In this document: positions 1 to 12,289 of the stretch, one piece after another
Position numbering within the stretch: the stretch's first letter is position 1
How the letters are laid out: every line of letters begins with the position of its first letter
Source of the DNA: Cryptomeria japonica
Taxonomy: Eukaryota > Streptophyta > Pinopsida > Cupressales > Cupressaceae
NCBI RefSeq assembly: GCF_030272615.1
Contig: NC_081413.1
Span: forward strand, 716,057,867-716,121,866
Direction of reading: 5' to 3'
DNA length: 64,000 nt
Notes under the pieces: model-generated
Seen by the model: only the letters and a program-made list of their open reading frames with translations
What the model was told of the DNA's origin: nothing
The model's database searches: none
Program-made: the position numbers and the translations under genes

Positions 1-4
1 GAAG

Positions 5-6
<2 letters not shown>

Positions 7-102
<96 letters not shown>

Positions 103-175
103 GAGAGAAGAAGGGGTATGGAGAGAGAGAAAGAGAGAGAGAGACGAGAGAGAGAGAGAGGGGGGGGGGAGAGTA
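7..175. repeat. (AG)n microsatellite and purine-rich tract
   Basis: A nearly pure AG dinucleotide run fills about 7-98. It is followed by an interrupted purine-rich tail with a short G run, to about 195. It has no coding value, and the apparent reading frames over it are artefacts. Confidence 0.95.
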
Positions 176-195
176 GGGGGGAGGGAAAGAGGAGG

Positions 196-1040
196 GGTCT
201 TAAGGGGTCATAGGATACCATATGACCTCTTAGGAAACAATACGACCTCTAATGACACCTAAGGGGTCATATGGTGGGCTAATAAAATGATATATTAAAT
301 TTAAAGTTATGAATAGAACATCATACAACAAGACTCCAAGTGAACAAACAACGAGGCTTCACTAAAAAGCAAGTGTAAGAGCTTGACCTAATCCTAAGAG
401 TACTACCTAAGTTCTAAAACATATGATGCTATTAAATTTCCAAGGTTATAAGACTGATCTCGATTGTGACTATAGGAATTACACACTTGATTTCTTTCAT
501 GGGTATGTACCATTCCAAGCTGTTTGACAAGTGATGATCATCATATACTACCACTGGCATGCATACAATAAACTTTAATTTCTTTAGGTGACAGGTGTTG
601 TGTAGCAACATGGGAACTCTCACATACCCACCACTATCATTCTACAGGACATCATCTGTGTTACTCTCCCTCTTTCTCTTCCTACCTGTTGTTTTCTTTG
701 AAAAACATATTGCAGGTACTCTGACTCATCATGTTGCTTTGTTGACACTATTTTCCACATCTGCTCTGTTCATTAAAAACACATTCGAGAAGAATATTGC
801 TGCAGGTTTCCTTGTTTGTCACGGTAATACACCTATGGTTCAATTTCAAATCCTATTCCTCTTATTCAACATACACACAAAAATCCATCAATCAATTTTT
901 TTAGGAGAGGATACATGATAAAAATCAAAGAGGAAGTTGCAGACAAGAAATAAATTCACTTACTTCTATAGAAGTGCAGACACAGTTGCAGTGGGGTACG
1001 GAGGGAGAGAAGAAGAGAAAGAGGGATGGGGTATGGAGGA
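196..1040. other. Unassigned sequence
   Basis: I see no gene, terminal repeat or retroelement motif here. The stretch 196-275 repeats a short AAGGGGTCAT-type motif in both orientations. The short open frames lack domain signatures and a coherent codon pattern. Confidence 0.5.
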
Positions 1041-1051
1041 AGGGAGAAGGG

Positions 1052-1092
<41 letters not shown>

Positions 1093-1124
1093 GAGAGAGG
1101 AGAGAGAGAGAGAGAGAGAGAGAG
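1052..1124. repeat. (GA)n microsatellite
   Basis: A GA dinucleotide run interrupted twice by T or extra G. It is preceded by a purine-rich segment very like the one at 100-190, so 1-195 and 990-1125 may share an origin. Confidence 0.9.
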
Positions 1125-1149
1125 ACCTTGTATGCGTTTGAGAGGGAGA

Positions 1150-1312
1150 GACGATACACTTACATGTGTATCTATATGTTTAATATATTATATATATATA
1201 CATATATTATATGTATATAAACATATTATATATACAATGTCATATTATACACATATTATATATTAAATATATTATATGTATATACACATATTATACATAG
1301 AATATCACATTG
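1150..1312. repeat. AT-rich palindromic low-complexity block
   Basis: Repeated ACATATTATAT and TATATGTATATA segments alternate, forming many short overlapping palindromes. No gene is present. Confidence 0.7.
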
Positions 1313-1317
1313 TACAA

Positions 1318-1400
1318 TAGCACGTACGTGCTACTTACACTATAAGTACCCCATACGTGCTTTTTAAACCATAAGTACCCCGTACGCACTTTTGACTGTT
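1318..1400. repeat. Cluster of GTACG-type motifs
   Basis: Three related motifs occur within about 80 bp: AGCACGTACGTGCT (itself a palindrome), CCCATACGTGCTTTT and CCCGTACGCACTTTT. They resemble the motif cluster at 27.12-27.33 kb, including the short piece that follows (TTTAGGCTTGG here, TTCTAGGCTCGG there). Such spaced short motifs are typical of subterminal regions of DNA transposons, but no terminal inverted repeat was found. Confidence 0.4.
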
Positions 1401-2211
1401 TAGGCTTGGAAATAGGCCTGGATGACAAAGCTATGGATTGGAAGTTCGATTTCCCTCCATTTCTCTCATTTTTGATGTGTTTTATTTTATCAACTTGGTT
1501 TATCGACTTTGTCATCATCAGGTTTACACTTCATAAAGTGGGTATTTCTAAAATTGCCACCCTATTTTCACCCATCTTTTGAGCTTTCTAACCATATAAT
1601 TTGTTTTCAATTTGAACAACAATAACATATTATTATTGAATTTCTTTTACTAGTGTCTCCATAGTTCTCATAGACATAGGTGCACCATTTTTTGAATAAA
1701 TTTTGATATACTTATCCAAATTTAAAAAAATTTATACATTATTGTAGTGCACTTGATTATTTACAATTTAAAAAAATAAAACTGTATTTTAGATTTGTTT
1801 AGTGTAACTTATGCTTCGCACATGAACAGGTACCTAATTTTCAGGATGTGCTCAATTGGAAAAATCATAAAAAAAAAATACTCAACAAAAAATTACAAAA
1901 AAATACACATCTTCTAGTTCTCACTCTTAACTATCTTTCTGCCAAAGTATTTGTCAAAATACTAAATCTAACTATGACTTTTTTGATGCGCACGTCAGAC
2001 ACTATGTTATGTTTTCAGAAAAAATCAAGGTCAGCTTTTCGTGCGTGAAGAATTTGACTCCCTTAATCCTATCCAATTTTGAAAAAGTTTAGTAGTTTGG
2101 AAACTAGATTCAGAGTACTACAATATTTGTTCTTTGATTATCTTCATATCTTGAGTGGATGACTTTCAAATTTTGCCTCCAAGTTCAGGTTCACCTGATT
2201 TCAGAAAAGAA
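1401..2211. other. Unassigned AT-rich sequence
   Basis: There are no gene or transposon hallmarks. The end of this stretch (about 2212-2265) shares roughly 40 bp with 27.37-27.40 kb, around the words GTGTCCACTT and GACCACCATCTTTGTGCAC. This suggests a common repeat family. Confidence 0.4.
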
Positions 2212-2264
2212 GTGTCCACTTATACCCTGCTTTTTGACCACCATCTTTGTGCACTTACCCTCTA

Positions 2265-2930
2265 ATCATTTCAACAGTTGGAAAATCCCTTTACCGGGTA
2301 GCTTTAACAGGCTTATTGTAAAACCTTTAACCAGGTGACTCAAGATCATTAAGTTCTTCCAATCCTCTAGCAAGGTAACCTTTAATAGGGTATATAGCCA
2401 TCCCTTAATCGGGTGATCTCTGACAGGATCGGTTCCTAACAGAACCTTATTGTAAAGTCTTTAACCGAACTAGGCTCCTAACAAAGTGAGCTTCAAAAGA
2501 GTTCAAAAACAAGCTTGTGGGTATTCATTCCCACCATGGTTTTTCTCGTTTGGGTTTCCACGTGAAAAATCTGTGTGTTATGTGTTATGAATTTTTCATG
2601 TGATGTGTATGTATTATTTGGTTGAAAGAGTATGCATGCAGAGTTAATAGGTTATGGTATTACTAGTATACCACATGTATATGTTTATGGGTGAAGTTAA
2701 TATCAAATATTGAATGTAGTTGAAGTGTTTAGACTTATTAGTTTATGTTGTCTGATGTCTTACTGTGTTTAACCGATATTGCCATGGTTAAGTTCAGTAA
2801 TGATGGCAATTAGTTGGTATTGCTTTAACTTGATAAGTTGTGGAGAAAGTTTTTGCCTGTACTGATTCACCCCCCCTCTCAGTACCAATTAGGGTATCTA
2901 TTGTTCATCATTATTCATCAAAATATATAC
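2265..2930 (+). mobile_element. Copia-type LTR fragment (3' part)
   Basis: The segment has features common in plant Copia LTRs. There is a run of degenerate repeats around TTTAACCGGGTG, a stretch with GGTTTCCACGTGAAAAAT, and a C-rich end at about 2868 (CACCCCCCCTCTCAGTA). I could place neither the LTR start nor a primer-binding site. The following LINE relic shows that the element is broken or nested. The family call is by composition only. Confidence 0.4.
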
Positions 2931-2959
2931 AACAGCTAATGGCTTTAGAGCATACTGAA

Positions 2960-4253
2960 AATGGAGACTTCTCTAAAGGAGGGAAACTTGAGAACTAGAG
3001 TAGCATAGAGTTCTTAAAAATAAGGAGATTAATTGGAAGTATATTTTGAGAATTCAATGGCTCTAGAAGATGATAGGAACACTAGGTTCTTTAAATATTT
3101 CACCCTAAAAAATAGAAGAAGAAATATAATAAGAAAAATTATAGACACCAATGACAATACTTGGGAGGGTGAAGAAAAAATTGGTCCTACTATGTTGTCT
3201 CCTATTTTTAGAACATTTACAAGGATATGATGGAGCCATTAATCAAGAGGATGAGCTATTAAAATTCATCCCTAATATTCTTCCTAATGAGGATAACAAT
3301 AACATGAGAAGGTCTACCTCAGAAGAAGACTTCAAAAGTGTTGTTTTCTATTTTAATACCTATAAGTTCCTCAGGCCTAATGGATTCCCTCTTGCCTTCC
3401 AAGAGTATTGGGATATTATCAAGGATGATGTGGTGGTGGCTATTAGAATTTCTTCAAGAAATATAAGCTCCTAAAGTGAATCATTACTACCTTTTTTGCA
3501 CTTATTCTTAAAAAGGAATACATGCAAAACTTTATAGATTCCACACCTATAAGTTTATGTAATTTCTTTTATAAGATTATCTCTGAAGTGATTGTTAACT
3601 GCCTTAAACCCATTATATTTCGTTAAGTTGTTCTTACTATCCATGAAATTATTCATTTTATGGAGAATAATAATAAAATAGGGACAGTTGTCAAACTTGA
3701 TAATTTTAAAGTATATGATATGTCCATCTTTTTGTTTGGTACCCTTAAGAAGTTTGGTTTTAATGGCAACATCATATATATTATCAAATAATGTGTTATT
3801 ACTCTAAGTTTCTTAGTTTTCATCAATGGAGTTACTAAAGCTTTCTTCAATAGTGAAATGGATTTATGATAGGGGGACGCCCTATCCCCATACTTATTCA
3901 TCATACTTGTTGAGGTGTTGGGGATAACATAGACTTATTGTCCAAAATACGATTAAAGGGATATATCTTGCCTTCTCCACCCCCCCTACATTCCATCAAC
4001 AATTTGTGGATGATACTATCATCTTTTATATCTCTTGAGTTCTTGAATCCAAACAATGAAAGATGATCCTTGATAGGATTTCTAGTATCTTTCTTGCCAA
4101 CACATTAATTACAACAAAAGCATGCTATATTTCTTCAACATTGATGAGAGACTCTAGGAGAAAGTTATTAAGATTTTTTATTTTCAAAAGTATTCTCTCC
4201 CAACAACCTACCTAGGTATTCCTCTATCCATAACACATAACTATTGGTTTGGA
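2960..4253 (+). pseudogene. LINE-type reverse transcriptase relic
   Basis: This is the remains of a non-LTR retrotransposon ORF2 (reverse transcriptase). Conceptual pieces in order are: a linker with EDDRNTRFFKYFTLK (about 3070); PNGFPLAFQEYWDIIKDDVV (about 3380), matching the plant LINE PDGFPxxFxxxFWDIIKEDV motif; a block ending ISLCNFFYKIISEVIVNCL (about 3550); GDALSPYLFIIL (about 3880), the RQGDPLSPxLF motif; FVDD (about 4005), replacing the catalytic FADD box; and TYLGIPLS (about 4210) of the thumb region. The frame changes several times, stops are frequent, and no endonuclease domain or poly(A) tail was found. Plant RT homology is clear; the clade is not determinable by eye. Confidence 0.8.
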
Positions 4254-4281
4254 ATCAACAATTTGTGGATGATACTATCAT
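3995..4281 (+). repeat. 28-bp exact direct repeat at the LINE breakpoint
   Basis: The 28 bases covering the FVDD codons at 3995-4022 recur exactly at 4254-4281, where the LINE ends and unrelated Copia-like sequence begins. The second copy lies after the thumb motif, so it is not normal LINE organisation. It looks like a duplication made when the two elements were joined. Confidence 0.75.
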
Positions 4282-5572
4282 GTTTGGATATCAGTTCCAG
4301 TTGTTGTATATGTTTTTGATATAGAGGCAGAAAAAGCTGAAGAGAAAGGGACTCAAAAGGAGCCTGAGAATGTATTTGAAAACTTGGAAGATTCACAAGA
4401 AGATAATGCCTTAGATTATTTATTGTGGTTATATGCAAGTTCTTTTGAAGGAGAGAATTCAAAAGTAGAAGAAGAAGGAAGACCTGAGGAATAAATGAAA
4501 AGAGTTGAGTCTGAAAATACGTCAATAGTTCTATCTATAGTTGTTTCTAAATCTACTATTTTAACTGAGTTATTACAAGTTCTTGTCTCACAAGGCAAAT
4601 TGGATATTGATATGTTATCTCCATAGAAAATTATACTACTTGGTAATTCTTTATTGTTTGAAGCTAGAAAGAAAAGCTATGTTTCAAGAGTTTTGGTTGA
4701 GGATATGTTCTCCAGGAGAAACTTCCAGAAGTTAAAATAGAATCTTGGAATGATGAAGGATAAATGAGAAGTACATTCAATAAGTTGAAAGTAGGTGCAA
4801 TTAATTTTGAAGAAAGACTTGCTAAGTCTGTTGAGCGGAGGATGTCATCTAAAAGATTGCTATCGCTACAGATCAAATGTACAAAATCTCATGTCAAGTT
4901 GAAATATAAAATAGCCTCACTTGATGCTAGCATTGATCATGCAACAGAGACATTTAGAGTCCGTCTGTGTTGCCCAAAGGCCACTACAGACGTTTAGTTA
5001 AGGATTTCAAATATAGAATGAACTATCTTGGATATTTCTATGAATCTGGAACCCTAGACAGATGAAGGTAGTTCCAAAAGAATGAAAATTTTCTCAATTG
5101 AATAAGGATTTGGAGTTATGGAATGTTCAAAAAGAAGTAACTAAGAAAGACTTTGACAAACTGTGAGACAAATTTGAGATTCACATATATTTAATGTTAG
5201 AAGTGACAAGGAATGCAAAGAAGTTATCTGGTGCTATCTCATCTACATCAAGTTTTGAGGATGTTTAAAAATGTATTTTAGAAATGGAAAGTCAAATTAT
5301 GGTACTTGTTTTTGTTGATATAGATTCGAATGTTGTCTTAAAACTATAGTTAGTGCATGGAGGAGCCATCGCTCTAGTTCTTCAAGGTGCATAATTTATT
5401 TTTTGGCTAAGAATCAAATATTTGTGTATATGCATTATTTTTCTTGGGGGGAGTCCTTTGCATCCTTTGTCTTTGATGAAAAAGTGGGAGAGAAAGATGA
5501 GTTGTATACTGAGACAGAATAACTTTTTGATAATCAGATTGGGAAGGTTGTTTGGTTGGTGTTTCTATCAAT
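4282..5572 (+). pseudogene. Decayed 3' internal region of a Copia-like element
   Basis: A broken plus-strand reading path leads up to a polypurine tract. It contains an acidic segment (about 4330-4490, rich in Glu and Lys) and a basic one (about 4764-4990: NFEERLAKSVERRMSSKR). I recognise no RT, integrase or gag motif. By position, directly before the polypurine tract at 5573, it would correspond to the extra ORF some plant Copia elements carry between pol and the 3' LTR. That role is inferred from context. At least eight stops interrupt it. Confidence 0.4.
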
Positions 5573-5587
5573 GACAAAGGGGGAGAT
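5573..5587 (+). other. Polypurine tract (plus-strand primer)
   Basis: ACAAAGGGGGAGAT is the form commonly seen just before plant Copia 3' LTRs (usually followed by TGTTG). Here the next bases are TATTA, consistent with two G-to-A changes at the LTR start. Confidence 0.6.
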
Positions 5588-6553
5588 TATTACAACCATG
5601 CCTTTGTCTTGTCATCGATGTCAACTCCTTTGATTCAGAAGTAGTCTGGAATCCAAAAGTGGACTACAAGCAGTGTTTTGGTCCAAAATGTTTGTGTTCT
5701 GATGCAAAAGAGTTTTGTGTACAAATAGTGTTGTCAGATTTTACTGAAAAGCTTTTTCATGTATTTGTTAATTATCTAGCTATTCCTTTTAATCTAGAGC
5801 TTTTTGGTTGGTTTTAGTTTTGGTCTAGATTAAGATCATAAGTTTCACATTTTGGGTCGAATTGTATATTTTGGATCAGGAGCCCGCATACACATTACAA
5901 TCTCTTTTGTGGCTAACTTGGTGAAGACGATTTTTCTAGATTGGTATATATATTTACAGATGCAAGATAGATGAAATGTATGTATGGATGTGTGAATGTG
6001 AATTTAGAAGTGATTGATTTTGTGAATTAATGTAAGGATGGTATCAATGCAAGTGATACAAAGATATCAATTGATATAAGGTTAGTAATATAGAGACTCG
6101 GTGGTCCAGATATTTTTTAAAGTCTAACTTGTGTTATATCTAGAACTGTGATCAACATACAGAGATTCTTTTGTATGAGTAGTTCTTTTTCTAAACATTG
6201 TAAATATGTATCTTGCCCTGTTGCAGTTAGCTTCAGTGTACAAGTCCCTTTTTGTATCTTGCCCCAAGAGCAGTTAGCCTTGGATAGCAAGTCCGGAGTA
6301 GTGAGATCCCTTTTGTAACCATCTCTATATAGTGAATTAATTTTGTGAGTTAACACTAACTGTGGTTTTTCCTAGTTTGATTTTTCCAAGTATAAAATAT
6401 TGGTGTTCATACATGTGGTTGGATTATGATGTTTTTTGTTTAAATCTACTTCATGTGCTCATCTGAAATAAACTAGTTAATGCAAGATTGCAATCCAAAA
6501 TTTTATTTAATGTTGGTTCACTCCCTCTCTTAACATCTAGTGTGTGTTCAACA
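5588..6553 (+). mobile_element. Probable Copia 3' LTR
   Basis: It starts immediately after the polypurine tract. It probably ends near 6553, after a pyrimidine-rich CTCCCTCTCTTAACATC segment and TTCAACA. No second LTR copy is in the window, so the right edge is approximate and target-site duplication cannot be tested. Confidence 0.45.
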
Positions 6554-9500
6554 AGGGGACCTAAATACAACACAATACATCCTTCTAAGTTGATTCCAAT
6601 GAACCACACACACTAGCACATCGTCCAAGGTCATCATTACACAAAACATGTAGATAAATAATAAAGCATATTAACCAATTGGCCCAAAAATTTCCTCCAA
6701 TGAAAAATACACAATGTGGACACAAACCACTGTGAGACCCATATCAACATCCAAACTTAACCTCCAATGCATATCCATACCAAAAGAGAATGATCCAAAT
6801 AAGATACACCACCTCATTTAGTCAGATACCAAAAAAACTAACAACATAAATTCTCATGCAAATCAAACCAACACTACAAACTGAACTGGGACACTGCACA
6901 AACCAAATGAACATGTCCTCCAAGTTACAACACTTGAATAAACATATCAAATAACTGACAAGCATTTTATGGACTAGTTTTAATAGACATCTCACTATTA
7001 GAAACAACAACTAACTCTACCATCTAAGCAATACAAGACCTATAAACCTAATGGTACAACATACATAGATCATAAATATTATATCTAGAACCGCAATCTG
7101 TAATCCTCTCAAATCTTATTAATGTAAATCATTCTTCCACTAGGACATTAAATACTCTTTCCTACATATAAATAGTGTTTCATGTAAATTGAAATTTCCA
7201 CTAAACCAACCATCTAGAAACACTTCAACATCAATAGCAGACCACTCACTTCTAGACCATCTACAAGAAATAGTGACATTAATGACAACACGAGACAAGT
7301 TGACATCAATAACAACACTACTCAACAACTCAAGTTTCCAACATGCATAGGCTTCGGACATAAGATAAGGTCACCTCATCAACATATGATTATAGTTCAG
7401 ATGGGATAAGGCCCAAAATAAGTTTACAATGAGCTAGAAAGAGGCAAATTGAAGCAAGGGCCCCAAACAGAGTGAAATTATAAAGTGTTACAATTTATAA
7501 CACTATATATTGCTTGAATTTTGAAAACGTAGAGAGAATGATTTGGTTTCTTGTAATATAGAATGATTTAATGTTAGGATTATTAGATATTAAAATATAT
7601 CATTTTTACAAATATTATTAAGTTCATTATAATTGATTATATACCTTATTGTTTATCACATGATTATGGGAATTCTAAAAGTAGGTTACATTGAATTTAG
7701 GGGTTCTAATAGATTTGGGTATTACAATGGTCCTATATTAATTATTGTAGGTCAAACATCATTTTCAAGAAAAGATAGGATTAATTGTCATAAGACTTGA
7801 AGTATATAATTATATTGCTTAGCTCATTAGACCTACAAAATCGGGACATGACACAGATCTTATTTGACACTAGTAAATCAAGTTTACTTGTTTCTATGTT
7901 ATCTCCTTGATTTATCAAAGTTGTGTGTCTTGATCTGAATGTTCGGCCAATCTTGATAGAATAATTGTTTATCTAGTAAAACTTAAAACTATGCATTATA
8001 ATTGTGTTAGTTTTGTTTTTGGTTTAACAATGTTGGAGTGTTGAATATGGAACAAAAAAGAATGTAGGTTTCTACTATTAATCTACCTATTGATAGTTGA
8101 CTAAAATAGTGCTTTGGCCAAAGTTTACCAATCAATACTAATTATTTACTATTTGATTGTTTTTCTTTATCTCTATCACATCATGATATCAATATATCGG
8201 TATTTCATTATACAATGTATAGAATGTTAGATATATCATGTTGCATTAGGTTTCATCACTATTTTTGGTTTTAGATCTCTAGTCATCCTCATGTAAGGCT
8301 AAGTTTATTCATTCAAATAATTTTTGGGAAGCATGTGCTTCATGGTTGGGTGAGAAAGCACTCTATCATTGCTCACTTGTGGAGGTCCTATGTTATAAGT
8401 ACTTGTGAGAATTGTTTCTTTTAAGTACTCTATTAACTTGATGTACTGAACCATTTAGTCTTCTTATAAGGAAATAGTTTCCTAATGTATCGCTAGCCTT
8501 TGGTGCTTATGTGTTTAGACATTTCTATCAAAATTAAATTTTGTCTATTCTTATATTGTTGAGCAAGTTAGTTCAATTTATGGTTTTTATGTCAATTTAA
8601 TATTTTATATTGTGGAAGTCCTTGCATTAATATTATTTAAAGCTAAAAATATATGTAAATAATAATTTATTTTGATTGGTAAAGAAATAGATAAATGTGG
8701 AGATCGATTGGTTATAATATTTGTTACTAATTAATAATGGTTGGAAATGTTTAAGGTGTGTGCCTTCTAAATGTGGATATTATAAAGTGCAGATTCTTTC
8801 CATGGGTTTTTGTATTGTATTCCATAGTTTTTAAAGTAAATGAGCACGATCTAGTATGAAATAACTAATAGGAAATTTGAGTAGTGTCACTTACAAGTTG
8901 AATGCTTAGTTTTAAATGAGGAATCATGTATTTCATATAAATCAATGTTGGTAAAGAAGGATAATGTATTGTAGACTCTAATGGGTGTTTTGTTTATAAA
9001 TTTTCATCTTAAAAAGGACTTTATTTTAACATTTTTAAATTGATAAATATGGAGTAATAAGTTTACCTTTGGAGTGATAACATATCTGGGTATATATTAT
9101 AAATTTATTTAAGGTTCAAATCCATGAAACCTAGTATCTAATTTTTTAGCATTATTAGTTGAGTTTGTCGTGGGATCTACTTTGTATGAAGATTACATTT
9201 AATTTATATGCATTAAAAATTACAGCTCAAAATAATCTAATCAAATAACAAAATTTTGAAGGCTATTTTAGCCCATCTTTATGTTTTTCTTTTGCTAAAT
9301 ATATTTTTCTACAAGAGGAGAAAGATAGGTTACAAGATTAGATGCCCAATTCCTTAACACTAAGCAAGATGTCTAGCACTTCCATATAGCAAGTGGTTTA
9401 AGAAAGAAAAATATAAGATTCAAAATTAGGAAAGAATACATTCCATCTTTTTCTGTGTCATGTACAAGAAAAAAATTGTGTCTAAGTCAAAATATTTTTT

Positions 9501-9741
9501 TCAAAACATAAATCTTAATCTAACAAAATGTTTAGTTATTTTATTTCTCAATAAAAGCACATTATGTGATTCTAAGAGTCTTGAAAAATAAGCAAGAAAA
9601 ATTGTGATCTTGATTATCAGTTTCTTATTGGATCTTATGCATCACAGTATTTGAAATCCATCAAAGTTATATCTAGACTTATGAATGCATATAAATTTAC
9701 ATTTTTTTTCTACCAATTTTATTTCAGTTCAATTGAAATCA
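6554..9741. other. Unassigned AT-rich sequence (3.2 kb)
   Basis: The longest unexplained stretch. I found no long open frame with a recognisable domain, no terminal repeats, and no tRNA or rRNA. Frames at 6822-7010 and 7140-7361 (minus) are short and unremarkable. Very old transposon sequence is the likeliest content. Confidence 0.4.
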
Positions 9742-9840
9742 TGTTCCTATTATGGTTCTCATAGTCATACATTATCTTCTTTCTTTGACCTACTCTCATG
9801 TTCTTCATGTGGTCATCATACACATGATTCTTCCCATTGT
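9742..9840 (+). pseudogene. Possible gag zinc-knuckle remnant
   Basis: One plus frame reads CSYYGSHSH and then, 19 codons after its first Cys, CSSCGHHTHDSSHC (9799-9840). The second fits the CX2CX4HX4C zinc knuckle of retroelement gag proteins; the first is a degenerate half-copy. No longer gag frame is visible. It lies just outside the left edge of duplication copy A. A chance match is possible. Confidence 0.3.
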
Positions 9841-10163
9841 TCTTAGAAGTGTCCAAACCTTCTTTATGTGTTACAAATCATTTATTTGAGTCGGTTATGA
9901 AAGAGGCATCAAATTCTTCTTTGGATACTATAATTGTGACACATTTACCAAAATTATGTGAAATGCTATAAATAAAACTATGTTGAGTGTTGTTGATTCT
10001 CGTATTTGTGATGAAAGTTCTCTTCTTCAATGTGATATTAAAAATGTATGCGTTCAAGATATGATTTAATTTTTCCGATTTGTCTTAATGATTTTGATAC
10101 AATCGTCACAAATGATTATTTCTATCCATTTTTGTAGTTGTCGTATTAGTGTAATTCCTTCAT

Positions 10164-10448
10164 AGGGGCTTCACTGGGTAGGCAATATTATAACACATGC
10201 ATCCATATTGGGGGGTTTAATATCTCAAAAATGAGGGTGCAATATATAGCCTATCGGTGAAAATCAGGGGTTTTTAATTCCTTCTATGAAAAAATACAAT
10301 ATTTGGTGAAAATAGGGGGGGTTTAATTCGGGTTGTGTATTGGGAGGGGGTGACAAAAAAAGGGGGGCAATATTTTTGAAAATATGGAGATTATTTAGTA
10401 TGCCATGAACGCATGTGCTATAACCCAGATTCACTAAGTGAAGCCCCC
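10164..10448. mobile_element. MITE-like element with terminal inverted repeats
   Basis: GGGGCTTCACT at 10165-10175 is mirrored by AGTGAAGCCCC at 10437-10447. The inverted similarity continues imperfectly inward to ATAACACATGC and GCATGTGCTAT. The interior has G-rich runs and no coding frame. The paralogous site in copy B (about 29970) reads straight through without it, so it inserted after the duplication or was lost from B. I could not define a clean target-site duplication, so the superfamily is open. Confidence 0.7.
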
Positions 10449-10796
10449 GTGACTTACCTCCCAATGTGAGACATTGTTAGCATTTTCCTCCCTCATGTGA
10501 TTGAGGGAAATCTTGCTCAAATTTAATTGGAGAATTCATAGAGATAATTGATGTATGCTTTGGATATTTTGTAGATTTCTTGAATGTGGAATTTTTGGTC
10601 TATTTAGATTTTACCCAAGTTATTGCTTGTGATAGTTCTAGAAATTGTTTGGTCCTAAAAAGTGAAGAGTTGAGGATGGCCCATGTGATAGGTCTAGTTA
10701 TAGATATCCAATTTGATTAATATAATATTCAAACAATATTGAAACACAAATTTTGTGGTTTTTTAGATTAAGTTGTCTATTTTTCTCTCTTTGATA

Positions 10797-12225
10797 CATA
10801 GTGTATGCGGGAAAGCAGGTCGACGGAACTCAATATGTGGAAAACGGAGTCTAAGGAGCCTTGCTCACACACCCACATGACTTCTTGGTGCAAGCTATGG
10901 AGTCATGAAGTATGGCTTAGCTTCCCAAGGTTGGTTCCATGGTTCTCTATCTCACAAGGTCCCTCAAACCAATGTCTTTTCTCTCAGATCACTGAGTAAA
11001 GTGGTTTAGGGATGACAAATGCAAGAACGAGGGATGCTTTTGTTGATTTTAAGATGAAATGCATCCTAAGTTATACATGATCCTATAAATGCAATAAACT
11101 AGTTATAAGATGACAATATTAGTAGCAAGACTATCCTAGCATGTTATATTAGTCTATGATTAAGCTAAATGATAAGGAAAATACTCTAAACATGCATATT
11201 TAGATTAATTCCTATTGAAGAGAGAGGCTAAATGATGAGCACAAATGATATTTTAAAGATTGGATGGATTTTAGTATAAGTGTGATGCTAAAGACTTGGA
11301 TCTTGAAAATGGAGGAATGAGAGCTCTATTTATAGCAAAAATAGGGTAATGGATGGTTAGGATTGAAAGAGTTAATCAAGGGCTAAGTTTGAAAGTTGTC
11401 AATCCATGTAATGAAATGGTGACAGTTGTCAACATAAGGTTGGTTGAGAGGAGATGTAAGAAGCATTAAATGCTTGAGAAGACCTCATGGTTGCCCTAGG
11501 TGTTAAGGGTTAAGGTTAAGTTAGGGTTATCCATTGGATAAAGCTTTTACCCAAAGGATAAACTCTTGTGCAAAGGTTAAAGAGATAACTATGGTCAAAG
11601 CAATAAATGCTTGATGAGACCCTTGGGTTACATGGAGGTTGAGTTTAGGGAAATTCTTTAACCATGTTAGAGGGTTGAGTTAACCATTAATGGTTTGGGA
11701 GACTTTCAAAGCTAAGTGGTTGAAGCCTTTAAGGGTTTTCAAAGACTTTGAGGGTTTGAGAAGTGACTTCCCTTTGTTTAGGGATGTGACAAAGTTTAGG
11801 AAATGGGTTAGGTTAATTTAGAAGTGATTAGAAGAGTCTAGAAGGGTTTAGGAAGCAAGTTGGAGATGTAGGATTTTGCAAGTGGATGAAGGGATAATAG
11901 GCTTTAATTGAATAAAATGAATTTAATTCAATTTGGTTGCAATTTGGGGAAATCAAATAAATTAGATTTATTCAATTTAGGGTAAACTATTTAATTAAAT
12001 TTGAATTTAATTAAAAGTGGATAGAAAGGATTTAATTGAATAAAATGATTTATCCTATTAAATGTCAAAAGAGGCTTAGTGAATTTAATTTAAATAAATT
12101 GAGTAATTTACTTAATTTAAATAGAGGAATGTGGGTGTTTTAACTAAATTGGATTTAATTAAATAAAGAAATAAACATAAAATATTCATTTAAGAATATG
12201 ATCATTTTTATACGTCTACACATAG
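10797..12225 (-). mobile_element. Solo LTR with 5-bp target-site duplication
   Basis: The LTR runs 10802-12220 (1,419 bp). It begins TGTATGCGGG, ends GTCTACA, and is flanked by CATAG at 10797-10801 and 12221-12225. The paralogous empty site in copy B (about 30252) has a single CATGG. On the minus strand it starts TGTAGAC, like the Gypsy LTR at 57427-58223, and both have A/T-rich runs of AATTTAATTAAATAAA near that end, so a related Gypsy family is likely. No internal region remains, as expected from recombination between two LTRs. Confidence 0.85.
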
Positions 12226-12289
12226 TTTATTAGGACACATTATGAGTGATCATGATTCATTATTGAGTTGGAGATGAATTAAATGCAGT

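Noticed and set aside
1026..1220. Open frame rich in Arg-Glu dipeptides
   Set aside because: It is the translation of a GA microsatellite.
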